Source: an uncultured Kiloniellaceae bacterium
GTDB lineage: Bacteria; Pseudomonadota; Alphaproteobacteria; Kiloniellales; Kiloniellaceae
Direction: 5' to 3'
DNA length: 64,000 nucleotides
Assembly: GCA_947493695.1 (NCBI GenBank)
Contig: CANLSF010000002.1
Location: 992,001 to 1,056,000 of the forward strand
Made by a program: the position numbers and the translations under genes. This document shows positions 26,171 through 34,935 of the stretch, in pieces (within the stretch, counting starts at the first letter, position 1; the number at the start of each line of letters is the position of its first letter). The notes under the pieces are model-generated. The model worked only from the letters and a program-made list of their open reading frames with translations, searched no databases and was not told where the DNA came from.

Positions 26171-27784
26171 CTAATGCTGCGCAGCCTTTTCCCGCCGGCG
26201 CTGGACGGATGAGGGAATACGCATCGACTCGCGGTATTTCGCCACAGTGCGGCGCGCAATATCGATGCCATCGGCACGCAGCATATCGACAATGGTGTCG
26301 TCGGAGAGAATCTTGGCTGAATTCTCTGCGTCAATCAGCACCTTAATCCGATAGCGCACCGCTTCCGCCGAATGAGATTCACCGTCGGAGCCTCCGATCG
26401 ATGCCGTAAAGAAGTACTTCAGCTCATAAGTACCGCGAGGTGTTACGATATATTTGTTGGATGTAACCCGGCTTACGGTTGATTCGTGCATCTCAATCAC
26501 CTCGGCAATATGCCTCAGTGTGAGCGGTTTCATGTGCTGCACACCCTTGCGGAAAAACGCGTCCTGCTGCCGCACGATTTCAGCAGCAACCTTCAAAATC
26601 GTCGTGGCCCGCTGGTGCAGGGATTTTACCAGCCAGTTCGCAGTCTGATACTGGTTGGAAAGGTATTCGCGTTCTTCCTTGGTTCTGACACGCTCAGAAA
26701 CATTGGTGAAATAGCGGGTGTTGACCAGGACCCGGGGCAGCGTATCGCTGTTCAGCTCAACCAGCCAGGTTCCGTCAGGCTGCGCGCGCATCAGAACATC
26801 CGGGATAATCGGCTCTGCGGTATTGTTATCGAACGTTCCCGCCGGCCTTGGATTGAGTGCCTTGATCTCGGCAATCATTTCCAGGAAGTCTTCTTCGTCC
26901 ACACCACAGATTTTGCGGAGCTCGCCAAACTGTCGCTTGGCCAAAAGGTCGAGGTTTCCCAGTAAAAGTTCGATCGCAGGGTCGAGCCGGTTCTGCTCGG
27001 CAAGCTGAAGCGCCAGACACTCTTGGAGCGAACGTGCGAAAACGCCTGCCGGCTCCATCTTCTGCATTATCGCGAGTGTCGCCTCGACCCTAGTGAGATC
27101 GCAAGACAGCGTCTCGGCCAAATCCGTGAGTTCGCCGACAAGATACCCGCTGACATCGAGCATATCGATCAAGTGAATACCGATCATGCGATCGATCGGA
27201 TCGGTAACATCCATCTGAAGCTGATCTAACAGGTGCTGACGAAGCGTTACTGCTTCCGTCAGTTGGCTCTCAATCGACTGGTCGCTATCCTCAAAGCGGG
27301 TGTTGCCACCGGCGCCCCAGTTTGAAAACGACGTATCTTCCTGGCCCTGGTGGTCTCCGGGACTGCTTTGGTAAACATCTTCAAAATCAGTATCGAGCGG
27401 CGCATCGTTGGCACCGGGCACATTTTCCGCATTGGCAAGCTCAAGCGAGTCGGGCGCTGTGTCCGACAAATCCGATGCCGTCAGCTCGGCCTGCTGTTCG
27501 GCGGCGTTCTCCTGACCACCGGCTGCTTCACCCGGTGCGGCGCCGTCATGACCGTTCATAAGCGCAGGTTCGTTTGCCGCGACACCATCAAGTGCTGCGT
27601 TCTCGCTGGCTCCGGCATCAGGACCGTCGTCTCTCTCAAGCAGAGGGTTCTGCTCAAGTTCCCTGTCGATGAAAGCCGCAAGCTCGACATTGGAGAGTTG
27701 CAGCAGTTTAATCGCCTGCTGCAGCTGCGGCGTCATGACAAGGGTCTGGCCCTGTCGGAGTTCTAACCTTTGGGTCACCGCCAT
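26171..27784 (-). CDS. rpoN: RNA polymerase sigma-54 factor
   Basis: 537 residues. The N-terminal activator-interacting region I is present (RQGQTLVMTPQLQQAIKLLQLSN, ELEQNPLLE). An acidic, alanine-rich region II spans about 55-170. The core-binding domain runs from about 180, and the C-terminal DNA-binding region includes the HTH (TLRHIAEVIEMHESTVSRVTSNKY in part) and the RpoN box ARRTVAKYRE near residue 518. AAGGG precedes the ATG. It is downstream of lptB and upstream of hpf, the standard arrangement. Sigma-54 transcribes nitrogen, motility and other genes with enhancer-binding activators. Confidence 0.97.
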   Translation of the reverse strand: MAVTQRLELRQGQTLVMTPQLQQAIKLLQLSNVELAAFIDRELEQNPLLERDDGPDAGASENAALDGVAANEPALMNGHDGAAPGEAAGGQENAAEQQAELTASDLSDTAPDSLELANAENVPGANDAPLDTDFEDVYQSSPGDHQGQEDTSFSNWGAGGNTRFEDSDQSIESQLTEAVTLRQHLLDQLQMDVTDPIDRMIGIHLIDMLDVSGYLVGELTDLAETLSCDLTRVEATLAIMQKMEPAGVFARSLQECLALQLAEQNRLDPAIELLLGNLDLLAKRQFGELRKICGVDEEDFLEMIAEIKALNPRPAGTFDNNTAEPIIPDVLMRAQPDGTWLVELNSDTLPRVLVNTRYFTNVSERVRTKEEREYLSNQYQTANWLVKSLHQRATTILKVAAEIVRQQDAFFRKGVQHMKPLTLRHIAEVIEMHESTVSRVTSNKYIVTPRGTYELKYFFTASIGGSDGESHSAEAVRYRIKVLIDAENSAKILSDDTIVDMLRADGIDIARRTVAKYRESMRIPSSVQRRREKAAQH

Positions 27785-27796
27785 ATGGTTAAACCC

Positions 27797-28591
27797 TTAA
27801 AGGCTAAACCTTTCTCCGAGGTAAACACGCCGCACATCTTCATGTGCAACAATCTCGGAGGGGTTGCCTTCCATGAGCACCATTCCATCGTGAATGATGT
27901 ACGCGCGATCCACGATTTCCAGCGTTTCCCTGACATTGTGATCCGTAATCAATACGCCAATACCTCTATCCTTGAGATGCGATACAAGATCACGGATATC
28001 ACCGACAGCAATCGGATCGATACCTGCCAAAGGCTCATCGAGCAGAATAAAGCTCGGTTGAGACGCCAGCGCACGCGCGATTTCGACTCGGCGCCGCTCT
28101 CCGCCGGACAACGCCATCGCCGGCGTCAGACGCAGATGCGTGATCGAAAATTCAGCCATGAGATCTTCGAGCATCGCCTCACGCCGCTCCCGATCCGACT
28201 CCGTGACTTCGAGAACGCCGCGAATGTTCTGTTCGACATTCAAACCGCGAAAGATCGACGCTTCCTGCGGCAGATAACCGACGCCCATGCGTGAGCGCCG
28301 GTACATAGGCATATCGGTGATGTCGTTCCCATCAAGGGTGACCCAGCCGTAATCCGGCGAGAGCAGCCCCGTAATAATATAGAAACTGGTCGTCTTGCCT
28401 GCACCGTTCGGCCCCAGTAGGCCGACAGCTTCGCCGCGTTGCAGCTCCATCGAGATGCCGCGTAGGACCGGTCTTTTTTTGAAGCTTTTCCCGATGTTGA
28501 CACACATCAACCCGGAGTTATCAGCGACAAGTCTTGGTTTTCCGCGTTCGTCGTCCGCTTCGTCGGTCCGACCGCTCTCTATTTCCCGCAT
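27797..28591 (-). CDS. lptB: LPS export ABC transporter ATP-binding protein LptB
   Basis: 264 residues. Walker A is GPNGAGKT (about residues 60-67), the signature is [10 protein letters not shown], and Walker B is ILLDEP with the following GID loop and switch histidine (ITDHNVRET). [19 protein letters not shown] is strongly LptB-specific. The protein dimerises with LptF/LptG (not in the window) at the inner membrane and powers lipopolysaccharide extraction. The first 25 residues are a polar extension before the ABC fold. It overlaps no neighbour and is 12 bases upstream of rpoN. Confidence 0.96.
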   Translation of the reverse strand: MREIESGRTDEADDERGKPRLVADNSGLMCVNIGKSFKKRPVLRGISMELQRGEAVGLLGPNGAGKTTSFYIITGLLSPDYGWVTLDGNDITDMPMYRRSRMGVGYLPQEASIFRGLNVEQNIRGVLEVTESDRERREAMLEDLMAEFSITHLRLTPAMALSGGERRRVEIARALASQPSFILLDEPLAGIDPIAVGDIRDLVSHLKDRGIGVLITDHNVRETLEIVDRAYIIHDGMVLMEGNPSEIVAHEDVRRVYLGERFSL

Positions 28592-28702
28592 TGCAACTTT
28601 CTCAATTCAACCACCGGCATTCGCGGCGGCTTCAGTTTAGTATAGGTAACACGAACGCTCAGGATCTGCCTTTACTTTTCTCTTCGTTGACTGCTTGGGC
28701 TA

Positions 28703-29545
28703 TTACTGCCCGCAGGTATCGGTCGAACCGATAATCAATGCGTCCACCCTGCCATCTTGACCCGCAAGCATTCGACTGACACCCGTCGCGAGATTAACTT
28801 CAGCTTCACTGCCATTCATCTGGTTGCCGCAGCGCGTGATTTTAACATTCCCGGTCAAGCGTGCGACTTCGCGCTTAACAAAGTATTGCCCTCGGTCAGC
28901 GCGCGCAAATTCTTGCAGGGTCGCGACCTCAACGTTATCAAACGCATCAACGCGCGACAGCTCCAACTTTTCGTCGGCGTCCTGCTCGAAATGGGCTGTA
29001 AGGACGTCGCCCCGTATCCGTTTGTCTTCACGTACTGCCACGGCATCACCCCGCGCCACCGCAAGCTGTTTACCTTCCCAGTACTCCAGGCTGTCCCTGG
29101 CGGTCAGGACATCGGGTCCACTGGTGAGCTTAAGGTTATCACCCGTCAGAACCAGGATACCGTTTTCAACGTCATAGACACCGTCTTCGCCGTAAACCAC
29201 TTCACTGGGGGTCACGATGCGTACATTTCCGTGGACATCAATGCGGTAGATATCGGTACTGGATTTCTCGCTTGCCTTGTAACTGGCGATCATGACATCT
29301 GCAAAAACCTCAAGTTCGCCGCGGGCTGCCCTTGCATTACCACGTGCCACATAGGTCTGCTCGTCGCGCCGCCACTCGATGCCCTGCTCCGCATTGATCT
29401 CAAGGGGTGAGTCACCTTTGTCCAGACCGGACAACCCTTGAGCCTGCAACGACGGTGTTCCGGCCAGAACAGCTATAAAAAAACCTAAAACCAGAATTGT
29501 CGGGTCTCGAAACACCGCCCCTCGCTTAAATCTGCTCGTATTCAT
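28703..29545 (-). CDS. lptA: LPS periplasmic bridge protein LptA
   Basis: 280 residues with a signal peptide (about 1-35, ending near LQAQG) and an OstA/LptA beta-jellyroll domain (about 40-215) that repeats the YVARGNARAARGE and VYDVENGILVLTGD motifs. The remaining part repeats the fold (LTGNVKITRCGNQMNGSEAEVNLATG). It forms the periplasmic bridge from LptC to LptD. It starts within the lptC stop codon (ATGA overlap) with GGAGG just upstream, so the two are translationally coupled. It is longer than E. coli LptA (185 residues), as usual in alphaproteobacteria. Confidence 0.93.
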   Translation of the reverse strand: MNTSRFKRGAVFRDPTILVLGFFIAVLAGTPSLQAQGLSGLDKGDSPLEINAEQGIEWRRDEQTYVARGNARAARGELEVFADVMIASYKASEKSSTDIYRIDVHGNVRIVTPSEVVYGEDGVYDVENGILVLTGDNLKLTSGPDVLTARDSLEYWEGKQLAVARGDAVAVREDKRIRGDVLTAHFEQDADEKLELSRVDAFDNVEVATLQEFARADRGQYFVKREVARLTGNVKITRCGNQMNGSEAEVNLATGVSRMLAGQDGRVDALIIGSTDTCGQ

Positions 29546-30216
29546 CGGAGAGCCTCCTGCGCATCCGGATAGACAATCAGGCGGCTTTTGCCTGTGAATA
29601 CGATTCTCGCACCTTCTTGCGTAATACGGAAGCCCTCTGCAGTGAGACGCCCGGCAGGCCCGTGCCCCTCAACAGCGCTCTCTCCCCAGGCATCCTTTGT
29701 TTTCAGATCGATTGAGGCCGCTTCAGTACGGATTTCAAAGCCCTGATCGTGGAACATATCCACATCGCCAGCCAGGTCCAGTTGTTGCTCCTCGTAAAAG
29801 AACTGACCTGCCCGGGCCGTAAGTGCCAGCCAGGTTTCGTCTTCCAGCGTGATATCGGCCTTTGGAAGCTCGAGTTCGTAGAGATTGCGGTCTTCCTTGG
29901 ATTGGGAAACCAGGTCCGCCGTCACCGTGAAGGGCCGGTTTTCATTATCGACACCGTTCCAGCGTGGATTGAGAACACTGACTTCCCCACCCTGCAGATC
30001 AACTTCCGGCAGAACAACCTCGGTCGGATCGCCAATTTGTATGAATTGCTGCCAGGCGATCACCAGAATGATCAAACCCGCGGCCGTCGCAGGTAACAGA
30101 ACCTTCAGGACACCGACAAAGCGGCTATAGCTGCTGCGTTGGGAGTAGCGCGGTGGCGGCTGACGCTCGCTGGGCGCATCGGCTTCAACCCCGTCACTTG
30201 CAAATGCCTGCGCCAT
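29542..30216 (-). CDS. lptC: LPS export protein LptC
   Basis: 224 residues. A single inner-membrane anchor (about residues 33-55, FVGVLKVLLPATAAGLIILVIAW) is preceded by a polar cytoplasmic tail. A periplasmic jellyroll (about 70-215) follows, containing NRPFTVTADLVSQSKEDRNLYELELPKADI and DMFHDQGFEIRTEAASIDL. It binds LptB2FG and passes LPS to LptA. A strong GAGGAGG lies 12 bases before the ATG. It is located 17 bases after kdsD, so the LPS-core sugar enzyme and the transport genes form one unit. Confidence 0.93.
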   Translation of the reverse strand: MAQAFASDGVEADAPSERQPPPRYSQRSSYSRFVGVLKVLLPATAAGLIILVIAWQQFIQIGDPTEVVLPEVDLQGGEVSVLNPRWNGVDNENRPFTVTADLVSQSKEDRNLYELELPKADITLEDETWLALTARAGQFFYEEQQLDLAGDVDMFHDQGFEIRTEAASIDLKTKDAWGESAVEGHGPAGRLTAEGFRITQEGARIVFTGKSRLIVYPDAQEALR

Positions 30217-30233
30217 CTAGCCGTTCGACCTCC

Positions 30234-31280
30234 TCAAGCCACGCCGACGTGGAGGCAGTCATGCATGCGGATGATGCCGACGGGATGCTCATCCTCAAGC
30301 ACGAACAGGCTCGTAATTTTGTTATCGTTCATCACACCCAGCGCCTCTGCAGCCAGAGCTTGAGGCCGGATCGACTTCGGATCCGGGGTCATGACCTCTT
30401 GTGCCTTACACTGCAAAAGAGCGGGATCCATATGCCGTCTCAGGTCGCCATCAGTGACGATCCCGATCAGCCTTCCGGCCTCGTCTGCAACACCGACACA
30501 GCCAAACCCGCCGCCTGTCATCAGAAGAATAGCGTCGGCAACACTGGTGTCAGGGTCACAGATCGGCAATTCATCACGCCCGCGCATAATCTCGGAGACG
30601 CGCACCAGCTTCGTGCCCAGGGCGCCGCCTGGATGGAACACATGAAAGTCCTGCGCGGAAAAGCCCTTGCACTCAAGCAGTGAAACCGCGATCGCATCCC
30701 CCAGCGCAAGCGCCATGGTCGTCGAGGTCGTGGGCGCCTCGGTAATAGAACAGGCCTCAGGCGCGCGCGGCAGGATCAAGGCAACATCTGCGGCATCGGC
30801 CAGGGCACTCTTGGCCCGGCTGGTCATGGCGATCAGCGGAATGGAGAAACGTCGTGTATAGCCGACGATATCGGTCAGCTCAGTCGTATTTCCCGAGTTC
30901 GACAATGCCAGGACAGCATCGTCGCGGGCAATCATGCCCAGATCGCCGTGGCTCGCCTCACCGGGATGAACAAATTGCGACGGCGTCCCGGTGGACGCCA
31001 GGGTTGCTGCGATCTTTCGCGCCACATGGCCGCTTTTACCCATGCCGGTGATAATCGCCCGGCCTTTCAGCGACGCAAGGATATCGAGCGCGTGGATAAA
31101 GCTTTCATCGAGACTCTCGGCCAGGTCCTGAAGACCGCGCACTTCGCTCTGCAACACGCGGCGCCCGAACTCCAGCCCCCGACTGTTATCAACGATCGGC
31201 TGATCATCGTCAGAAGCAGCTGAAGCTTCCTGGTCCCGCGGGTCGGCAAGATGTGAAGGCTGCGTTGCAAATGGCTTCAT
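30234..31280 (-). CDS. kdsD: arabinose-5-phosphate isomerase (KdsD)
   Basis: 348 residues. The N-terminal SIS domain (about 60-200) has ITGMGKSGHVARKIAATLASTG and ALSNSGNTTEL for sugar-phosphate binding. Two CBS domains follow (about 225-345; MRGRDELPICDPDTSVADAIL and VMTPDPKSI). It converts ribulose 5-phosphate to arabinose 5-phosphate, the first step to Kdo for LPS. The ATG at 31280 is preferred, with GGGATGAG upstream; another in-frame ATG at 31331 would add 17 residues. First gene of the kdsD-lptC-lptA-lptB-rpoN series. Confidence 0.94.
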   Translation of the reverse strand: MKPFATQPSHLADPRDQEASAASDDDQPIVDNSRGLEFGRRVLQSEVRGLQDLAESLDESFIHALDILASLKGRAIITGMGKSGHVARKIAATLASTGTPSQFVHPGEASHGDLGMIARDDAVLALSNSGNTTELTDIVGYTRRFSIPLIAMTSRAKSALADAADVALILPRAPEACSITEAPTTSTTMALALGDAIAVSLLECKGFSAQDFHVFHPGGALGTKLVRVSEIMRGRDELPICDPDTSVADAILLMTGGGFGCVGVADEAGRLIGIVTDGDLRRHMDPALLQCKAQEVMTPDPKSIRPQALAAEALGVMNDNKITSLFVLEDEHPVGIIRMHDCLHVGVA

Positions 31281-31524
31281 GCCAAAAATCTCATCCCGTT
31301 TTTCATCGCATTCATCCCCGGCCCAGGGCATTCAATCGGCGCAAAATCATTGCCAAAATACAAAGCAGCCTCTCAACAGATAGTGAGAGGATGATCACAT
31401 CCTAGCCGCTGACGTCGTTTTTCCCACCCCTGACGCATATGACAGTCCTGAGACTACACTCTTTAGACGCAGGAAGACATGACAGAGGTCAAAGCGCCTG
31501 TAGACTGAAAATGAGCCAGTTAAA

Positions 31525-32145
31525 TCAGTGCGCAAAGATATCCACGTCACTCCACCCGGCCAGATCGAGCGCGGATCGCGTGGGTAAAAACTCAAAACAA
31601 CTCTTCGCCAGCGCGCTCCGGCCTTCCCGTGCCAGCATCACGTCGAGTTTCCGGCGAATCTCGTGCAGATAAAGAACGTCCGAAGCCGCATATTTCAGTT
31701 GCTCCTGCGTCAAAGTCTCCGCGCCCCAGTCCGACGACTGCTGCTGTTTCGACATATCCTTGCCAATCAACTCCCGGCAGAGATCTTTCAATCCATGCCG
31801 GTCGGTGAAGGTACGCGTCAGCTTCGAAGCAATCTTTGTACAGTAGACAGGACTGCACTCGACATCCAGATACTGCTTCAGAGCCGCAAGATCAAACCGC
31901 GCAAAATGAAAAAGCTTGGTGACTTTCGGATCAATCAGCAGTGCCTTGAGGTTTGGCGCATCGAATACGCCATCACGGAGCTGAACAAGATGGCAAACTC
32001 CGTCACCGGCGGAGAGCTGTACCAGACATAAACGGTCCCGCAGCGGATTCAACCCCATCGTCTCGGTATCTATGGCAACGGAATCACCAAAACTGACGCC
32101 ATCGGGCAAATCGTCTTGATGAAGGTGTATTTCTGGAGCGTTCAC
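31525..32145 (-). CDS. rnd: ribonuclease D-like 3'-5' exonuclease
   Basis: 206 residues, containing only the DEDDy exonuclease domain. The Exo I motif is SVAIDTETMGL (Asp and Glu), Exo II is FHFARFDLAAL and Exo III is LKYAASDVLYLHEI (Tyr and Asp). The HRDC domains of E. coli RNase D (375 residues) are absent, as in most alphaproteobacterial short RNase D proteins. It starts with GTG, with AAAGGTC upstream. It probably trims tRNA or other RNA 3' ends. It is 244 bases from kdsD and may have its own promoter. Confidence 0.92.
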   Translation of the reverse strand: MNAPEIHLHQDDLPDGVSFGDSVAIDTETMGLNPLRDRLCLVQLSAGDGVCHLVQLRDGVFDAPNLKALLIDPKVTKLFHFARFDLAALKQYLDVECSPVYCTKIASKLTRTFTDRHGLKDLCRELIGKDMSKQQQSSDWGAETLTQEQLKYAASDVLYLHEIRRKLDVMLAREGRSALAKSCFEFLPTRSALDLAGWSDVDIFAH

Positions 32146-32442
32146 GCAGCTAGACCTTTACAACGGCCGGAAAATTCACAATCGGCCTATAAAAACAGTA
32201 TCGTGGGCATTCTCACAACGCCGGAAGGCCTGTCAAGCTCTAGACCTCATCTATATTAAGACCACGGCAGCCACCCATAGGCTGATCGACAGAGGCATTT
32301 CCAGGGCTGGAAGCCTGTTGTCGGCTAGGATTATTGCTTTTACCCTGCACCTGGACTTCTTAGAAGCGGGATGCATGTTTCTCCTACCAGCAAAGATTCC
32401 TCTCTGGCTCCAGGAGCAGGGGCCCAAATGAACGGAGACGTT
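32146..32442. other. divergent upstream region of rnd and the NDUFA9-like gene
   Basis: About 297 bp. There is no confident promoter pair and no coding potential. A run of short inverted repeats near 32270-32340 is not convincing. Confidence 0.3.
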
Positions 32443-33393
32443 ATGTCGCGCAAACAGGTCACAATTTTTGGTGGATCGGGCTTCCTTGGGCGCCATCTCG
32501 TTACGCGCCTGGCACGATCCGGCTGGTCAATCCTGCTGGCTGAGCGGCACCCCTCCCGCGCACACTTCCTCCAGCCCCTCGGAGACGTCGGCCAGATCTC
32601 AGCCGTCGCAGCGCGGGTGCAGGACGAGGCCCGCGTCGCCCAGGTGGTCGAGGGCGCCGACGCCGTCGTCAACCTGACCGGTATCCTGTATGAGTCCGGG
32701 CGCCAGCGCTTCGACGGTGTTCACAACACCGGTGCAGCCAACATCGCGCGCGCTGCCGCCACGGCAAAGGTTAAACACCTCGTCCAGATTTCCGCGATCG
32801 GCGCCGATCCAAACGCCCAGGCCAGCTATGCGCGCTCAAAAGGCCTGGGAGAGGAAGCCGTGCGGCAGGCCTTCCCAGACGCCACCATTTTGCGCCCCAG
32901 CATCGTGATCGGCCCGGAGGACGGATTCTTCAATCGCTTTGCTGATATGACCCGTGTTTCACCGTTTCTGCCGCTCGTCGGCGGAGGAAAAACCCGTTTC
33001 CAACCGGTTTACGTCGGAGATGTGGCGCAGGCGATCCAGATGGGTCTCGAGCAGAAGTCGCTGGCGGGCCAGACATACGAGCTGGGCGGACCGGGTGTCT
33101 ACAGTTTTAAGGTACTTCTGGAAATGCTGCTCAAGCAGATCGGAAAACGCCGGGCGCTGGTGCCCCTGCCCTTTGCGCTGGCCAGCCTGCAGGCAACTTT
33201 CCTCGAGCTTCTGCCGGTCCCACCGCTGACACGCGATCAGGTTCGTATGTTGCGCAGCGACAACATCGTCTCGGAAGGTGCGAAGGGTTTTGCCGAGCTG
33301 GGGCTTACCCCGAGTGCCGTTGAGGCTGTCATCCCCACGTACCTGGACCGGCATCGCCCGGGTGGCCGCTTCAATAGCACCTTATCCGGCTGA
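32443..33393 (+). CDS. NDUFA9-like NAD(P)H-binding oxidoreductase (extended SDR)
   Basis: 316 residues from the ATG at 32443, chosen because GGAG lies six bases before it and the Rossmann motif starts at once (VTIFGGSGFLGRHLVTRLA). Starts at 32371 and 32428 are in frame but add unconserved residues. LVQISAIGADPNAQASYARSKGLGEEAVRQ carries the conserved Y-x3-K of extended SDR proteins, in the form YARSK. This alphaproteobacterial group resembles the 39-kDa complex I accessory subunit NDUFA9 and may bind quinone or NADPH in electron transport. The gene is convergent with uppP. Confidence 0.88.
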   Translation: MSRKQVTIFGGSGFLGRHLVTRLARSGWSILLAERHPSRAHFLQPLGDVGQISAVAARVQDEARVAQVVEGADAVVNLTGILYESGRQRFDGVHNTGAANIARAAATAKVKHLVQISAIGADPNAQASYARSKGLGEEAVRQAFPDATILRPSIVIGPEDGFFNRFADMTRVSPFLPLVGGGKTRFQPVYVGDVAQAIQMGLEQKSLAGQTYELGGPGVYSFKVLLEMLLKQIGKRRALVPLPFALASLQATFLELLPVPPLTRDQVRMLRSDNIVSEGAKGFAELGLTPSAVEAVIPTYLDRHRPGGRFNSTLSG

Positions 33394-33431
33394 TTGACGA
33401 GACACTTGGCGGAAATAACCGACCCTCGAGA

Positions 33432-34253
33432 TCAGGCAATCCAGTAGAGCAGGCCCGCGCCCAGCAGGAGCCTGTAAACCACAAAGGGAGCGAAGCCGGC
33501 ATATTGCAGCCACCGGATCATCAAAGCGATGGTTGCAAGGGCAACCACGAAGGACACACCAGCGGCCAGAACAGCTTCCTCGCCGAATTGGACATCCGGT
33601 GTCCGAACGATATCCCGGGCGAGAAGAAGTGCCGGACCGGCAATCGCCGGGATCGCCATCAGCAGTGAAAAGCGCGCCGCTTCCGTACGTTCGTAACCAA
33701 GCAGCCGGGCCGCAGACATGGTAATTCCGGACCGGCTGGTCCCCGGAATAAGGGCCAGAACCTGACAGCAGCCGATCAAAAGCGCAGACCAAATGGTCAT
33801 ATGTTCGATCCGGCGCAGGGTCATTCCAATGCGGTCGGTCACAAAAAGAACCAGCGCAAAAATAATTGTCGACCAGGCAACGACTTCGATGCTGTGCAGA
33901 GCTCCTGCAATCTGATCCAGGAAAAAGTACCCCACCAGACCGAGCGGAATGCTCGCAACGACAACCAGAAACGCCAGCCGTGCCCCTGGGGTTATGCGGC
34001 CGGTCATCAGGGCAAACAAGCCGCCCAGCATCGCCACCAGATCCCGGTGATAATAGACACACACCGCCAAAAGCGTTCCGACATGAACCGCAATGTCCAG
34101 CATCAGGCGCGACCGTGCCGTTTCCTGCGGCACTGTCAGACCGGCATAGTCAACGCCCTCCCACACCAAAACCAGATGTCCGGATGAGCTGACTGGCAGG
34201 AATTCCGTAAGTCCCTGCACGATTGCAAGGACAAAGACATGAAGGAGCGCCAA
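33432..34253 (-). CDS. uppP: undecaprenyl-diphosphatase (UppP/BacA)
   Basis: 273-residue integral membrane enzyme that recycles the peptidoglycan lipid carrier by dephosphorylating undecaprenyl pyrophosphate; overexpression gives bacitracin resistance. About seven helices are visible. The active-site motifs are GLTEFLPVSSSGHLVL (E, SGH) and IPGTSRSGITM (the PGxSRSG motif). The start appears to be TTG at 34253, with AGAGGA seven bases upstream; no ATG is available before the first conserved segment. It is convergent with the NDUFA9-like gene. Confidence 0.95.
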   Translation of the reverse strand: MALLHVFVLAIVQGLTEFLPVSSSGHLVLVWEGVDYAGLTVPQETARSRLMLDIAVHVGTLLAVCVYYHRDLVAMLGGLFALMTGRITPGARLAFLVVVASIPLGLVGYFFLDQIAGALHSIEVVAWSTIIFALVLFVTDRIGMTLRRIEHMTIWSALLIGCCQVLALIPGTSRSGITMSAARLLGYERTEAARFSLLMAIPAIAGPALLLARDIVRTPDVQFGEEAVLAAGVSFVVALATIALMIRWLQYAGFAPFVVYRLLLGAGLLYWIA

Positions 34254-34935
34254 GGCGTTTTCCTCTTAGATTTTTACTGATCGCCTGTTTTCACACTCAA
34301 TCATGTACTCAAACATTCTCCACATTTCGTTAACCAAACCTGGGGGTTCCGCCAGAAATCTCTAAACCGCTAATATCTAACGATTACTTTTCATTCGGCA
34401 CGATTTTTTGGAGTGTCGGGTCAATCAAGATCCCAGCGCCTTATAGCACTTCACTGTAATTTTGACACAGTCTTTGAGATAACTAAAATTTAGTCCCTTT
34501 TCGGTACTATCCACCAAATTTATTCACGCAAATTTTCTATCCCGGCAAATCGGGAATGAGCTCTCGAACCAAATATGTCAGCAATACTGACTAATTAATC
34601 AGATTCCTATCGCCAACCCCCATCAGATCGGTTATAGCTCTCACATAACAACGCTGTGGTTTGGCAGGATGACGCTTGTGTCTTCATAGCGGCCTGCCGA
34701 ACTGGTCCTGGAAGGTACGTCTCGTTAACCACGCCATCCGGGTCGAAGAGGCGAGTATCCCCGAGCAAAAACCAGCAACGGGATTTCTGGTCGTGTTCAC
34801 GCCAGGAAGCAACAGCGGCAAGAAGATTTTTCAGCATCATGTTCCGTGTGGCAATCCGACGGATAGAGATGCTGATCGCATGGCAGGAATAGAGAAAACG
34901 GCGATACAAAGCGCCGTCAGGAACGAGGTCGGAAC
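34254..34935. other. long intergenic region before gltD, with a candidate promoter
   Basis: 682 bp. 34254-34620 is strongly AT-rich and holds a good sigma-70-like promoter (34462-34489) and an ACTGACTAATTAATCAG-type palindrome near 34588. 34620-34935 is GC-richer and carries weak reading frames on both strands that I could not support. A minus-strand frame of 77 codons from 34837 (MLKNLLAAVASWREHDQ...) looks the more protein-like; a plus-strand one ends in an overlap with the gltD ATG. If the promoter is used, the gltD leader is about 440 nt. Confidence 0.4.
34462..34489 (+). promoter_or_regulatory. sigma-70-like promoter upstream of gltD
   Basis: TTGACA at 34462-34467, a 16-base spacer, and TAAAAT at 34484-34489. 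The -35 is exact and the -10 has one mismatch. It is 447 bases before the gltD start, so it would give a long leader or drive a small separate transcript. Confidence 0.4.

Noticed and set aside
34607-34840. minus-strand frame of about 77 codons (MMLKNLLAAVASWREHDQ...) in the gltD upstream gap
   Set aside because: Looks somewhat protein-like but has no ribosome-binding site, no recognised family and balanced third-position composition. Mentioned only within the gap entry.
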